From Andrena cerasifolii (lineage: Eukaryota > Arthropoda > Insecta > Hymenoptera > Andrenidae), in the NCBI RefSeq assembly GCF_050908995.1, contig NC_135126.1, positions 4,030,001 through 4,094,000 of the forward strand: 64,000 nt of DNA. Reading direction: 5' to 3'. Shown one piece after another: positions 1 to 13,060 of this stretch (positions within the stretch are counted from its first letter, which is position 1; the number at the start of each line of letters is the position of its first letter). The position numbers and the translations under genes are program-made. Under the pieces are notes generated by a model that had not been told where the DNA came from, did not search any database, and was given only the letters and a program-made list of their open reading frames with translations.

Positions 1-3000
1 TTAAGTAGTGCAAGTCAACCAGAGTCAGCCCACACCGAAAAACCCTCCAAACGTGTAACAGGTGCACCAATCAACCATTTACCACATCCACCCTTCAAAT
101 CTACATGACATCGAACCATTCGACAATAAGCTAACTCTAATTTCTCAGAAATCCATCAGAAATTACGAGCTACTCTACCGGCGCCGAGCCTGGCGTCCCA
201 CACACTCGAAGCTCGCAGATTTCATTTTCCACAACGCTGCTTATTATTCTAGCACCAAAGTTGCATAATTACCAGCAACCGTGGGCGTTCCTATGTCCCT
301 CGTAGCCAGATGCAACCACTTTGTCTTGGGCAGAGCGGTCGGAAAGAGCGAAAGAGGGAGACGTTCGTACAGCTGCGCTCAAGAAACGCGATCGGCGTTG
401 TCACGGCGGGACGGCGACGGGGAACCTTACGTCTGCGCTCACATCGATGACACGCGCTCTACCCATACCCGACTCGAGCGGTAAAACTGGCAGTGTGGGT
501 TAGACAGTGTTCAGAACCGGGAACCGTGTCAGTCTGCGGCGAGTACTCCGTGTGGGAGCTGCGCTCTCTTGGTGCGTTGAAACGTGGGTGGTTGGCCCCC
601 CGTGCAGGATCGTCCCCTATCGTTTTAATTAATCTCCAGATGCACAGAGGAGAAGCGAGAGCTCGACAAGCGAACGCCCTATATACAGTGAGTGTGAAGT
701 TTCGTGTGTGAGAAGCGAGGATCGTCGTCGCTCAACGGCCCTCATCTGCCACGATCTGTCCAGGTAGGTTCCAGTCGGGCGATACTCTCATTCCGTGACC
801 CTGATGACGAATACCGGAGACAGAAGCTGAGGGTCTGCAATAGACACGACTTGCTTCACTCCTTGTCCCTCCGTTCTCTTCGACGGTTGGTCGCTCTAAA
901 GGGCAATGATGTACCTGCGATGTTCTCTGACGAATTTCAGGCCTGTAGAAGCCCCTTTGGGGTGGATGATCTAGCATCGTTTCACGATTCTCGTGCAGTT
1001 TCTTGGTGATTGGGCTTTGGGAGGATAGGTTGGTTCATTTAGGTTCAGGTGGATTGTCGGGGAAGAGCTGAATTTATGAGCAACGAATTTGGAAAGATAA
1101 GAGATGCAAACGTCGAGAAGACAGATGTAGGATGGAATAGGGGGCTTCTTTTTTTGGTGCACAAGTGTCTAGTCACATGAATGTTGTTTCTTTCTGTGTC
1201 GTATTTCTTTCGAGATCTCCGAGTCGTAGAAGTTCTCTGAACTGATACCAGGCGACTTCACTGACCTACAACAACATGATTATCAAATAATCTTCGGGCA
1301 GATAATTTCTTATCTCCGTTACTGAATACTCCGACGTGATACTAACTTCGAATTTTCCAGCACGAAAGGATCTTGTGAAATACTGCATGTGTTTACAATT
1401 GTACTAGTCTTCGTTAATTAATAGTTCTCAAAATGGAACTTAAACCTATTTGTTATTCGAGAGAAATAATCTGTAATCGAAGTAGGTTTTCGTTGTTTCT
1501 TTTCAAAAAACAAAACCTTACCTGGCAAGTGAAAGATTACAATTTCTGCGGAGAATATATTTTACAAAGAAGAATAGCAGATAAATCCTGCAAAATCGAA
1601 ATGGAAGAACCTATAACGAAGAGATTGAAACGCTTTGGTATTGTGTAATTGAAAACACCGTGTAAGAGAGTAGTTATTTATATGCTCCAGAAAGCGCTTC
1701 CTAGACGAGTCGTTCTTGGTAAAAACAAATTAATATATCGTCATCAGTCTACGACGAATTGGGATAAGAAATACCAGCAACTGTTACTTCCTTGATTTGG
1801 ATACAGGTTACTGGAAACACGGGTTAAGAACACAAACACTGTATGCTTCAAACACATTTTCACCGATATCATCATTCTTGAAAATTCGTAATATCACGGG
1901 TTGCAGCTGCGACACACTCAATATTCCAACAAGCAAATTGACTTGCTCTACACACAGAGTTAGAAAAAGTGTCTGAGCTCAGCCAATAATAACTTTTTCT
2001 ATAAACCTCCAAGTTACGTCAGAGAAATTTTCCCAAAATACGTACTTCATTATCTTCATATTATTATTGTTTATATTTGAAGCATTCAGAGCAAAATCGC
2101 ACTAACCCACACTTTTTTGCGAAATTGAGTAGCAACAGCGTATTCCACTAAGCTGTACTAATCATATAAAATCGGGAAAATTGATTTTTTTGTAATGTTA
2201 ATTTTTTTCTCAATGCCTCATTTCACTTCTGCCGAAAGACGCCAGCAGATAAAGTATACCTAGTTAGAATTAGTAAGTAAAGACTATTTCTACCGATTAC
2301 TTTACAGTATAAATACCCTTTCCTATTAATTTTTCCATTTCATCAAAACATTTCAATTATATTCCCCGGAAGCTACGTTTTTTTCTGTAAATTGTCGTTG
2401 GTTAAAATCGCGGCATCTAGGTGTGCGCAATTTTTTGTCACAGTAAATCACTAGTTACACGCTTGATCATCGTAGCAGCCTGATAGTATCTGCATAATAA
2501 TGAACGGACGGTAAAAAATGTAAAGATTTTCTGATGTTTGACTTTGAAAGCGTCTCCTGTTCCGGAGGCGTGTGTCGGCGCAGGTCTGATCGGCGAGCGG
2601 GATTGGCCGTCTAAGCACGGCTACATTCTACTTGCGAACCGGTAATCGTGATCACCGTAAATCCTTTTCCATTCTCGCACCGGTTTACCGTTTCTCCCCC
2701 CTTTCAGCCAGCATAAATGCCCTGTAGTTGTTGCGCGGCAAGAAACGCGAATAAAAATTAGCCAGCTCGTAATTGCGAGTCCGTTGGATCGAAGACACGT
2801 GGATCGCCGTCAACGTCTCTCAGTCAGTCGTACGGCGACGATCAGGAATACCCCGCAGAAATGACTCACCCACGGAGATTTACTCTATTGGCATTCGAAT
2901 TTAAAAGGCCCCAGAAAATTCATTCATCCAGATTACACGTGACCGTGCGCCCGTCTGGCCGATACCCAGATATTCTTAGAAGCACGAGGCTGATCACTTT

Positions 3001-5002
3001 TCATCTTATTTGGGAGTGAATCATCGATCCACGAGGGAAGTACAGGCTGACGCAGGAGCCAAGACCAGCTTTGCAGTGGTTCTTTTAAAAACAACACGTA
3101 GCTGTGTTATCGCTTCAAAAGAAGGAAGATAATTGTTTAAAATTGCGACGGAAACTTGCGTCTATTATATTCTATTTACATCGAAATAGAATAATGAACG
3201 TCTGAGGTTTCAATTTCTATTTCCTCGGTCTCGTGTGGAATTGTCCTCTGTTCTTCTTAATTATCGGGAAAATGGTTGTTAATTGAACCTTGCTTTGCCG
3301 CGTCCCTGAAATCCGTCCTGTCGCCGATGTTTGAACGCCTGACAGTGTTGTGGATGGAAGAAACGGTTTGAGAATTTGTGTACAGATTCAAACGCGAATG
3401 TCACACGGCGGGTTTTTTTTTTGTTCTCGTTGTTATGGATACATCTTGGAAGCGCGTTAACTTCGACGATACACAGGTGATACCACGCGTCAGGAAGAAT
3501 TATTACTATAAGCTGGGTGCAATGTTTCGAACGGACGCTCGCTTTTAATTAAACGGGGCATCGTGACAAATGTAGATTAATCATTGATTTACAGCTACCA
3601 CTGATTACTTCGGTTGTGTGCAATGGTTTTTATCTCTCCCGAAATGTAAAAACAAAAATTAACACTTCGAAACAAGAAGCACAATTCTTCAGTACATATT
3701 CGACACAGCCATTCGCCTTACACTGAAGCATCTCTGCGAGAGCCTGTAATGGAACAAATTACCTCTAACAATATTGTACCACGACTATTCTAACTATAAA
3801 TTACTACAGGCTTGTCACAGAGCCAGTGATAAATGCGGCAAGTTTGACCCCGCCATTATCAGCTAATTATGAAAGCACGCTGAGGCGCGAACCGGTCGAA
3901 TTGGAAAATGAAATTAGACCCGGCACGATAATTTAATCAAGTTGACAACCTGCACTCGTCGAGTGCGTAGCGACCACTTGTAAATCAATTTTTTTTCTTC
4001 TGCGATTCATTAGAATACGCGAGGACTTCAATAATGGTATTACGCTCGTTATTACTTAATACCATTGTGGTTTGCCTGTGACCTAATGGCAGGTGTGACT
4101 ACTCCAAGCATAGATCAAACAAGAATCGTAAATTCAACTTTTCCTGAGAAACGTCCTGAGAAACACGATCGGACACCGTTCTCTTAAAGTTGTAGAAAAA
4201 TCGGAGCGAGAAAAGCGAGACTTACTCGCGACTCACGCACAATCGCGAAAGGCCGTTCACTATGTCGCAATCCCCGCATGGTTTCGCGAGCTCGCTATGT
4301 ACAACGCATAGCCTGCACGCGAGTTATGTTTTTAAACTACACGCCTGGAATCGACGGTTGAAAAAATACCCGCGTGTACACACGTTGGAAAACACGTACA
4401 TCCCGCGCGACAGCAACACACTTTCACTGACTTTTCTCTTTCGCGTGCTCCAATTTTACCCGATACCCGTTCAAATTCGCGCGATGCGTTTCCTCGCAGA
4501 ATTCAGCGTCGAGGGCTAGACGAGAATGGATCTTCCTTTCTCGCGGGAATCGCACAGCTGACTGAAAAGCCACGTCGGGATAAAGTTAGCTGCAAATTCT
4601 CACATATTCGTACTCCGTCACTGATCTTCAAGGCTAGGATGATTGTTAACACACTATTGCACAGCAGAAGGACTTAGTTAGTAGCGCAAATGAGGATTCT
4701 AGAAAATATTCAAATCGCAGGAGATGAGGACATAAAATGCATGGAAAGTAGCAGTGAGACAGAAAGAGTGGACGGAAAGAGTTGGTGCGAAGGACGATTC
4801 CTAATGAATTCACGTAAATTTTACCTGTGGACAGGATACTTTATGCGTTTCTTTCTACAGCGAGTTATAACTCACCGTTTAACACGTGGTGCTCGGCGTT
4901 GTTAGTGTCCTTTGCTAGGATAATCCTCGAGATCCACGGTCGCTTCTCGATTGTCCGCATCGCAGATTGCCACGAGCGCTAAGTTCGAAGGGACAGGCGG
5001 TA
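1..5002. other. Non-coding stretch, no gene recognised
   Basis: All open frames here are short (about 100 codons or fewer) and none resembles a known protein or carries a domain motif. The only positional signal I can argue for is the candidate promoter and donor near 680-764, listed separately. The rest looks like intergenic or intronic insect DNA with AT-rich and CpG-containing segments. Confidence 0.6.
680..770 (+). promoter_or_regulatory. Candidate TATA promoter with short 5' exon
   Basis: A TATATA box at 680-685 is followed about 78 bases later by a good splice-donor match, CCAG|GTAGGT, with the exon ending at 763. This could be the untranslated first exon of the plus-strand gene whose coding starts at 16950, joined across a long intron. 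Only short motifs support it, and transcript data are lacking. Confidence 0.2.
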
Positions 5003-5006
5003 TTAA

Positions 5007-5462
5007 CCCTCGGTTGTCACACTGGATCAAATTGACCCTGCAATTTTTTAAGCAAAAAACTTTTTGTCGGAACTGTTATTGCTTCAAAAAAAATTTAAGC
5101 ATGCTGACACTTTGAATGTCAATTTTCAACGTTAGGCATATATTCTACAATAATAATAATAATAATAAGTTTATTTGTACTACAGGCTCACAGCCTATTA
5201 CAAAGAAGGTTGTTTGGTTTTCACATCTACATCCTTACTTTTATCTGTTTTACAATGTACTTAAGCCTAATACCCATACTTTATATATTATTTATACTCT
5301 TATAACCAGTAGGTATATTCTACAATATTGAAACTTTATCTCAGAATTTTTCAGACTTAATTTAACGAATAGTCTTTAAATAACAACTGATTGAAAATTC
5401 TCAAGGTGAAATTGACCCAGTGTGACAACGTCGTTCGATAAAGTAGGTGTGACAACCGAGGG
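5007..5462. mobile_element. piggyBac-like MITE, copy 1, disrupted by a nested insertion
   Basis: The element begins CCCTCGGTTGTCACAC and ends in the inverted form GTGTGACAACCGAGGG, and is flanked by TTAA on both sides (5003-5006 and 5463-5466). TTAA target duplication with CCC...GGG ends is the signature of the piggyBac superfamily. There is no transposase, so it is non-autonomous. A second copy lies at 55600-55881 in the opposite orientation. Without the nested insert (5152-5313) and its duplicated target, this copy would be 281 bp, against 282 bp for copy 2. Confidence 0.85.
5152..5313 (-). mobile_element. LINE/SINE 3'-end fragment nested in the MITE
   Basis: A 162-bp segment interrupts the MITE and is flanked by a perfect 13-bp direct repeat, TATATTCTACAAT, at 5139-5151 and 5314-5326. 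The uninterrupted copy at 55600-55881 has this site only once, so the repeat is a target-site duplication. On the minus strand the insert ends in a (TTA)n tail, as expected for the 3' end of a non-LTR retrotransposon or a SINE it mobilises. No coding remains. The exact family is not identifiable by eye. Confidence 0.75.
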
Positions 5463-5466
5463 TTAA

Positions 5467-8033
5467 GAGAAGTCTGAGTCGAGGCGTGATTGTTTATGTT
5501 GAGTCTATGAAGTAGCGATAAGTTCGCTTAATATCAATGACGCAAAACCATTGCCCCACGCATTCCTCGCCTGCGTACTTAACCGTCTACTTTTAATTAA
5601 TCCTTTTTTGTTTTCGACGCTCAACTCTCGCGTAATATCGTTCGCGAGATCGTAAATCATTCATCGGAGCTAACGATCGGTTTCTTTGTTCGCATCACAC
5701 GAACGTCGCGACGGACATCACGAGTGATTCAGTGGAGGCGTTGCTTTTTCTTCCTAGCTGTATCGACCGCTCGCAATCGTACGTACATTTTTTCGTTGCC
5801 TCGCCTGTCTCCATCGTTTTCACGGTGCTGCGATGGCCTCAGAAAATGCGTCAGGAGTTTCAGTGACCCCTGTTCTAACGCATCTTCGCGCTTCACGATT
5901 CCTTCGCTACGAAGTCTGTAGCACACGCAAATTCGATGGAACGTGCAAAAAATTTCCTCAGCGAAATCCTGAAAGTGAAAATTGCAATTCAAAGGATCGA
6001 GAATATGACAGGGTTTCCATTGAAAGAGAACATCGATTACGTGTTACAAAGATTCCTATATCAACTCTCGATGCTTGTTAAACACTTAAGCACTTAATAC
6101 AATTGCGGCCCATCCTATACGTCAACGCTAATGACGTACATACCCGGGTTAAGCAAGCTTTCCTGAATCTCGACTGGTAGAACAGGCATAAAGTACAGCG
6201 AAATAATTTCTACAAGATAATGATTATTAAGCTAATGAACAGAGGACGTCAGAATACAATAGAATTTAAGTGGAATTAAACGACTGTACGTCAGCAGAAA
6301 TTCCCTCGTCGTTTGCAGTTTGTAGCTGGAATCCTCTGCCGCGGAACAGTCGAAATGGACAAACGAACTTCGTACCGCAAATGCAACCCCCTCTTTTCTA
6401 ACGTCGCGCAGTCACTGGAATAATGGAGAGAACCGCAGTCTCTGCAGAGAAGTTTCAGTTCCCTCGCGACCGATGAACGGCAACAGACGAAACGGTACAG
6501 ATCGCGCGGGCCGTGAAATATTTAATGGGCAATTTAGCCTGTGCAGTTAGGCTGGCGTACAGTTGATCGTTTATTTATCGTGGTTCGCGGCGAGGTGCGA
6601 AATCGGGTTAAGGTTAACCCGTGTAACCGGTAGCCATGTAACAGTTGCAGCCAAGTTTGACGCAACACATTCGGCTGGCTCGAAAGGCCCCGCCAGCGGG
6701 ATTGCCGCGATGCATGCATAATTTATGATGGGGGATCGTTCGTATTAAATATAGAGAAGAAAAAAAAGTGGCAAAACGTACGGCACCCGAGCCCCCCGTC
6801 TCGGCTGCTGGCGATAAGCACGCGAAACACGCGAAAGCGCAGGCGGATCGATTTTCCGTCTGGCAGGCTCGCTGATATCGCGCGTTACACGATGCACGGT
6901 GGAACGAAAGAAATATTCCTTCCACTCCGCTGCTTTTTGGAGAACGAACGCGGCTGTTGCGCGTGATCCGGCCCGATTGCCGACATGCCTCCGCGTCCCC
7001 TCGAGTTATTAGTGACTCGTGAGCTTCGTCGCTGGAAATGATCGTGCACGTTCGAAAGAGTCGAGCCAAACGGGGCTTTATTCGACGAATAAGCAAGGGA
7101 CGCAGGGAGGGATCGTTTCCACTACTGATTCGCCTGCTCGAAATTAGCGTCTCGAGTAGCTGTGCTTTGGCTGCCTTCGAGAATGCTTGATGGTTGATGG
7201 TTCCTGGGAGTACGTTGGACTGTAACTGTTTTGTGCGAGGTGGTGGGAAAATTTGGTAGAGGGGAATGCTGCATTGTTTAAGGGGTTATACCTAGTCAGA
7301 CGGCCGAAAAGAGGCGAATGTTTGTGATTTTTTTTTGAAGAAGCGGAAGCGTGTATTTTTACAAAACTTTTCGCGCTGAAAAGAGTAATATTTAGAGAAG
7401 ATTTGGTAATTTTTTCGTAGAAAAATATTTAGGTTTGTAAGAAGGTAACAACCGACATCCAAGAAGCATTTTTAAAAATTTGGTTTTGCGGTGAGCACTG
7501 CCATTCGGAACCAGATTATCTAAAATCAAAAAACTAAAAAGATTTCGTTAGTATATTAATGTATGCTCAGGTTGGCGGGGAGAATTTTTCCAAATATTAA
7601 TTTAAAACAAAATGGCGGCTGTTTAAAGTTGAAATCCTGATTTGTTTCGCGTGATTTTTGCACGAAACAAAACCCTTAAGAGGCTCTGTCTTCCTTTTGC
7701 TGTAGTAGTTTTCTGGCTGCAGCGATGCACTGGCGAAATCTGCAGTCTTGCTGAAATGAAATTCAGTGCAGTTAATTTAGTGCAGTTAATGGTACGCTTA
7801 ACGGTTATAAAAATAATGAGTATTAGAATATGAATGTTTGAAAACTGAATTTAGTTAAAATTGGCAAGGCATTGAGTATTTGAAAGACGTATTGCCCGTG
7901 TAGATTTACGTTCTCTGTGTGTCTCCATTTTTCGCTTATTAAGCCTTCGCGTGTGAATATTTTTATACGCAAATGAGCAAAAAATATCGACTTGTTCAAG
8001 AAAATAATTAGTTCTATTTAAAGGGGAAAATTA
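5467..8033. other. Non-coding stretch, no gene recognised
   Basis: The longest open frame is a 160-codon minus-strand frame at 6614-7096. It has no recognisable domain and no supporting splice signals. I see no RNA gene or repeat structure. Confidence 0.5.
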
Positions 8034-8418
8034 CAATTGGGGACCTTGCAGCAAGAGGGGTGCAGCTCCATTTTTTTTACAGTCTTTGAGTTATGACGGG
8101 TAATATACGTAAAAAAAGATCTACATCGTTTGATGCAGGTTTAGTGCAAATGCGATAGCAAATGAGTGATTTATTGCAAATAAATAAAAGTATAAATATT
8201 AATATTTTTCTTATAGAATATTTTTTCGCCAAAATTAGAAATAGAAACTTATCAACTGAACAACTACTACTTATTATCTGAAAATATATATATATTTTTA
8301 ATTAGCGTTCTCTTTTTAATATTAAGTCAAAGCAATAATTTTATAAACAACTTTTTCTAATTTACTCGAAGATGGTAAAGATGGAGCTGCACCCCACTTG
8401 CTGCAAGGTCCTCAATTG
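8034..8418. mobile_element. Tc1/mariner-like MITE, family 2, copy A
   Basis: Inverted ends of about 38 bp are visible. The left reads CAATTGGGGACCTTGCAGC and the inverted right end CAATTGAGGACCTTGCAGC, continuing into a shared stretch ending GTGCAGCTCCAT. A TA dinucleotide flanks each side (8032-8033 and 8419-8420), which suggests Tc1/mariner-type targeting. The AT-rich interior has no coding capacity. A related copy is at about 20237-20557. Confidence 0.75.
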
Positions 8419-9823
8419 TACGTTGCAAGTGCTTTATTTTGTTTGTAGGAAAGCACAGTCGCTGGAAGACAGATTTCATTAAAACACGGAATAATTTCCT
8501 CTCCAATCAATTCTATTTGCAATCCGGAGAAGTTGGTAGCTCTCCTGCGATCAGGATACCACCCAATGTATAAACAGTCCCATTGCCCGTGTGGTTTCTT
8601 AACTCGAAGAATGATTCCAAGGAGGATGCTGAAGCGAGCGAATGATCGAGTGGCGGGCACGAGAAATTTAATTTTTTAAGAAGATCCCATCATGATCGAG
8701 GGAACGTTACCCAACGCAATAGTCCCAGGTATTCATCGATCTCCTGTAAACAAAGTATACTTTAAAGCCGGCTACTGCAACGTAATAAGCTATAATTTAC
8801 ATACTACATGTGGATGCCCCGGCTAACATAGTTCAGACACGTGTTCCTTTGGAACTACATTTATCGAGCTCAATTACACGTTACATGGCTCGATTTTTAT
8901 CCCTCCACGCGAAGAACGAACGATACACTCCTTTTTCTGTTTTTACATTCCGCTGGTCGCGATAAATTAGCGGCCCCGGACGAACAGCGATTGCGATTCT
9001 GAAAACACCTCGCTCGCGAAGTGAATATTTAGAGGCGGGAATATCCTCAGCAATTCGGTCAACAGGCGGTTGAATTTCGATCACGTTTCTCGCATCGAGA
9101 ATATCATGTTTCCTGCGCGGCACGTGTTGCTGGCCAGAATGTCGCCGTTTGAATATCGTAAGCCGCGAATTCTTCGATATCCATGCGGAACAGGCGAACA
9201 ATCGGTAACCGTGCACGCGACAGTGATAACCAATCGCGAGTAATTCTGCTTCCTTCTTTTTTTTTTTTATAAACGAAAATAGATATCAACAGACGTCCAA
9301 GTGTAGTTCCTATAATTAACTCGCGCTTCAAGCACTTTCCTATACGTGGAACGCGTTCGATCTATCCAATTGCATTTTTACGTCTTATTATAGACTCTCC
9401 AGTGAAAATGATACTATAAATCGAACACCTCGTCACCGATGTTTTTGTCGGTGCTTGTTTGCCTCGTCCGTCAGACAAACATAGGAATCAATTTTTTTCG
9501 CTGTTTATCTGCGATGTAGAAACACAGTAACGGCGCGCATGCGGCGAGGCAATGGAAACGTGAGCAGAATTGAAATTTTTCCCGAGGGAGTTTTTTCTAT
9601 GCAAGTATTTATTTATTTATTATTGTTTTTCCTGTGTTTAAACATGATGACGTTTCAAACGTACTGCTCCTACGTATTTCCCAACGAACTATAGTGTGTG
9701 TCCCATCTTTTCCCCTCCTCTCTCTCCTTCGACTCCCAGCAGCAGCAGCGCACCGACAGAAAAAGTGGTCCCCCGGTCACCCATCTTTCCCCAGTACACG
9801 CCCCGTGATGTTTAACTTCGGTG
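8419..9823. other. Non-coding stretch, no gene recognised
   Basis: Only short open frames without recognisable motifs are present. No RNA gene, repeat or regulatory site can be argued from sequence. Confidence 0.5.
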
Positions 9824-9837
9824 ATCTAACGAGAACC

Positions 9838-10283
9838 TTCTTTTTTAAATAGTAAACATTATTAAGAAAATAACAGTATGTCCATAATATATATAAGTAG
9901 TCTTAATACATCAATGTACTTAGACAAAATATACTCTCTTAAGCCTAGTTCCTGATTAACCTAATAACCTTTACCTAGCGTATTGGATCAGTCTCGTGCA
10001 CTTACAGTGTTTACGCTTGTTCGGTGAGATTGTCTTAACTATTTGTGTCTATTTCTATTGTTGATAGTGATTGTAGAATTGGAAAACTATGTATGATAAA
10101 AACCTATTTTCAGCATTTACAGATTACAGGGAACGTATCTTGTGTATTTGGATTATGTTTCATTCTTTGAACATCGATAATGCTTGATAGGGTAGTTTAT
10201 GTTTGATTTGGAATTGAGTATTGCATTGTCTTATACCAGTAATGTTCTTCAATAAGGGATTGTTGTTTAACTGACTACGATAA
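9838..10283 (-). mobile_element. Retroposed insertion flanked by 14-bp target duplication
   Basis: The sequence ATCTAACGAGAACC occurs at 9824-9837 and again at 10284-10297 and brackets 446 bp. The left edge of the insert starts with a T-rich run (TTCTTTTTT), equivalent to a short A-rich tail on the minus strand. A long target duplication plus an A-rich 3' end indicates insertion by target-primed reverse transcription. The cargo is AT-rich with no open frame. It could be a truncated non-LTR element, a SINE or a retrocopied 3' UTR. Confidence 0.65.
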
Positions 10284-10297
10284 ATCTAACGAGAACC

Positions 10298-12990
10298 GGT
10301 GTTTTCCATCGCGGCCGCCGCAGCTGGAAAAAATAATGCAAGTAATTTCTTTTAAATAAAACGGCACCCTTTCTGTGGATCGTAGAGCGAGAGATCGCGA
10401 AGTTGCGTGCGTGCACTGGCGCCCGAACGAAATAAATTACTCTTAATTCGTGTATACATTGTCATTGTTGTTATTACAAATACGCTTCGCTTATTCCGAT
10501 CTATCAGGCGCGCTAATACGTTGCGCACAACTTAAGGATTTATCTTCCATCTAGCGACTACCACTGTGTCGTTATCATGCGGATGGCTAACCAACGCAAG
10601 GGTTATTATTTTAATATCAGGCTCCACTCGGAAGCGTTGCTATATTTGAAAAATAAAGTGTATATTATTCCGATACGACGTGCTAATGTATAATGGAGTT
10701 CGCCTATCGACGTTAAATACATTAATGTATATATGTAAACTGCTTCGACGATGTTTTTGCTTGAACCAAGAACGGGTTTAGCCTCTTCTAGTTATTTTGC
10801 GATATTTATTTCGTTGCACCATGTAGGAAGATACTGCTGTGTAAATTATCGCGTGCCCCTCGAGCAGACAACTCGAGGTTAAACGACAATTAAAAGTAAT
10901 CAAGAGCAAAGATATCGAGCCAAGATATTGCAGTTTCTGTACAATTGATACGCATCGATGGGATTAACTTGGCGGAATCCGCACCTCCGGTTTTGGTCGT
11001 CGCGATAAAACGGCGCGCCGTCAACTACCACGCATAAGTGCAAATTCGTTGTACCGTGCGCTATGGATCGTTGAAGATAAGCAAATATTTACACGTAACC
11101 TACAACTCCTATCATAGATTAGAACTTTTTTCCCCACTTCTATCGAAGCCTCTAGATACGACTATCGCTGGGGTGCGTGATACTCCCACTATGCTTTCCA
11201 TTAATTCGACTACGAGCAAAAGTTGAACGGTATCTTACACATTTATTGTGCCTCTGTAAAATATCTAAAATAAACTATGCAATATTTACGGGATATTATT
11301 ATCATCATAAATATAACTTTGCTTGCAATTACTAAATTTAGGCGAGATATTGCAATAATTCTGTAAGAGCAGACGGTAGCTTCCTTATTAGTTCCGTTTG
11401 GTCATTCACTTATGATTCAACAACTCCGAGAATTGTCATCTTAATCAGAAAATCTGTCGTGCACATTTAAAATCGTGTCTATACAGCTGTACGTGTCAGA
11501 GAAATACATAAAAGGTAACTCCAGGGTGTTTGTTCAATTACAGCTGTTTTCGAAGTGAGGAAAACTATAAATGATTAGAGAGAAGCGTTTAGCGAGTTCT
11601 GTCTTTCTATATCTGCATTGATTTTTAAACAGTGCATCGGCGCACTTGCAGTGTGTAGAAGCAGTGTCGTTTAAATGAAGCCATGCACTTTCTTTACATA
11701 AATCAATACTCCTCTTTACTACTGTATTTGAAAATGTTCAATTCCCTTCGAGTATTTTTCTCTATTCTAACTTGAAAGGTAACTATAGCCTAGCCCAGTT
11801 TCAAGAACCACCTTGCGTACAAAAATCCTCTGAATGATCGAAACTAGGTCTCTCATCCACGAACATAAATTAAGAACCCCATTACCTTCTTCATTAATCA
11901 TTAAACACCGACGTATATTTATATCTAACGCTTTAAACTTTATATTCCAATTCTCACTCATAAAACTATAATTTATTTCGTAAATCCCGAGGCACTAATA
12001 TTCAAAAAAAAAACCGCGATTCAATCTAATTTCTATTCGAACCCGTCAAGGACCTTCAATCTTCGGTCGTTAAATATTAAGAAGGTTATTTTGTTTTTAA
12101 TCATTTCCATAATCCTACATACACCCAGTGTAACATATGAGTGCACTGATCAATCACAATTGTATCGTACATCGAAGGTTTTGCAAGTACGACGCATCGA
12201 ACGTTCCCCTAATCAGCGCAGCCGTCCGATCATGAATTTTTATCTCGTTGCTGTAAACATCGCGAAGGTTAATCAATTCTTTCTCATTCTCATCGGAAGA
12301 TCACTGGAAGGTTTGCCGTTGCATCGAAAATAGCGGCCTGGCTGCAGCACGGTGCACGAACAGCGAAGCATAGAACGTGACGGAGAACTTGTCTGACCAG
12401 CACATGGACCATTTTACTGTTGGGAACGTTCGCACGTATTAGCATCGCGATTCTTCTATTGTTCGTGCTACAGTGTCTCGAAAGCGTGAAATTCTCGCGC
12501 GGTTGATTCTTCTGCCAAAAATAGTCTTCAAACAACGAGAGTTGTATTTAGCAGTGAATGTTAATCGCATTGTAAGAGGCTCGGCAAGTTGAAGTAGGCT
12601 TATCGGTGTCGTAGAAGCTTTTTAGCAAATACACGTGACTGGGCATAATTGCGGAGCACTGTTGCAAATTCTCATGCGATCGTTTGAATATTTATCGAGA
12701 CCAGGAAGTGCAGTTAACGGTGATCGAGGGGAGTGGAGTAATCTTTCTCGATACGTGGGTAATTCAACCTTCGACGTACATATTAATGGGTCGGATTTTC
12801 ATAATTATACAACAGACGTTGAGACCGATGCTGGGATTTTTGTATCGAACCACTCGAATAGATGCGGTGCTTCTGATTACTTTTCACATATCATTTGCGT
12901 AATGGATCGTGATTCTTCTGGCACAGTAGCCGTCCACACGCTTCCCATGGCAGGATATATGGGAACAGTTTCTCGGTAGGTTATCGAAGA
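10298..12990. other. Non-coding stretch, no gene recognised
   Basis: AT-rich DNA with only short open frames. Nothing in it resembles a conserved protein, RNA gene or repeat. Confidence 0.5.
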
Positions 12991-13011
12991 AGTTGTCCCA
13001 GAAGTCGCGGC

Positions 13012-13060
13012 TATATAAGTCGGGCTCTATTTCGCGCCCGGCACATCCGTCACGCTTCTA
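13012..13060 (+). promoter_or_regulatory. Candidate TATA-box core promoter
   Basis: TATATAAG at 13012-13019 sits in a GC-richer context. About 30-38 bases downstream is an initiator-like CCGTCACGC near 13047-13055. The spacing fits an insect TATA promoter on the plus strand, 3.9 kb upstream of the first coding exon at 16950, for which it might be an alternative promoter. There is no transcript support. Confidence 0.3.

Noticed and set aside
6614..7096. 160-codon minus-strand frame as a gene
   Set aside because: No recognisable motif and no codon-usage or splice support. GC-rich sequence makes a chance frame of this length plausible.
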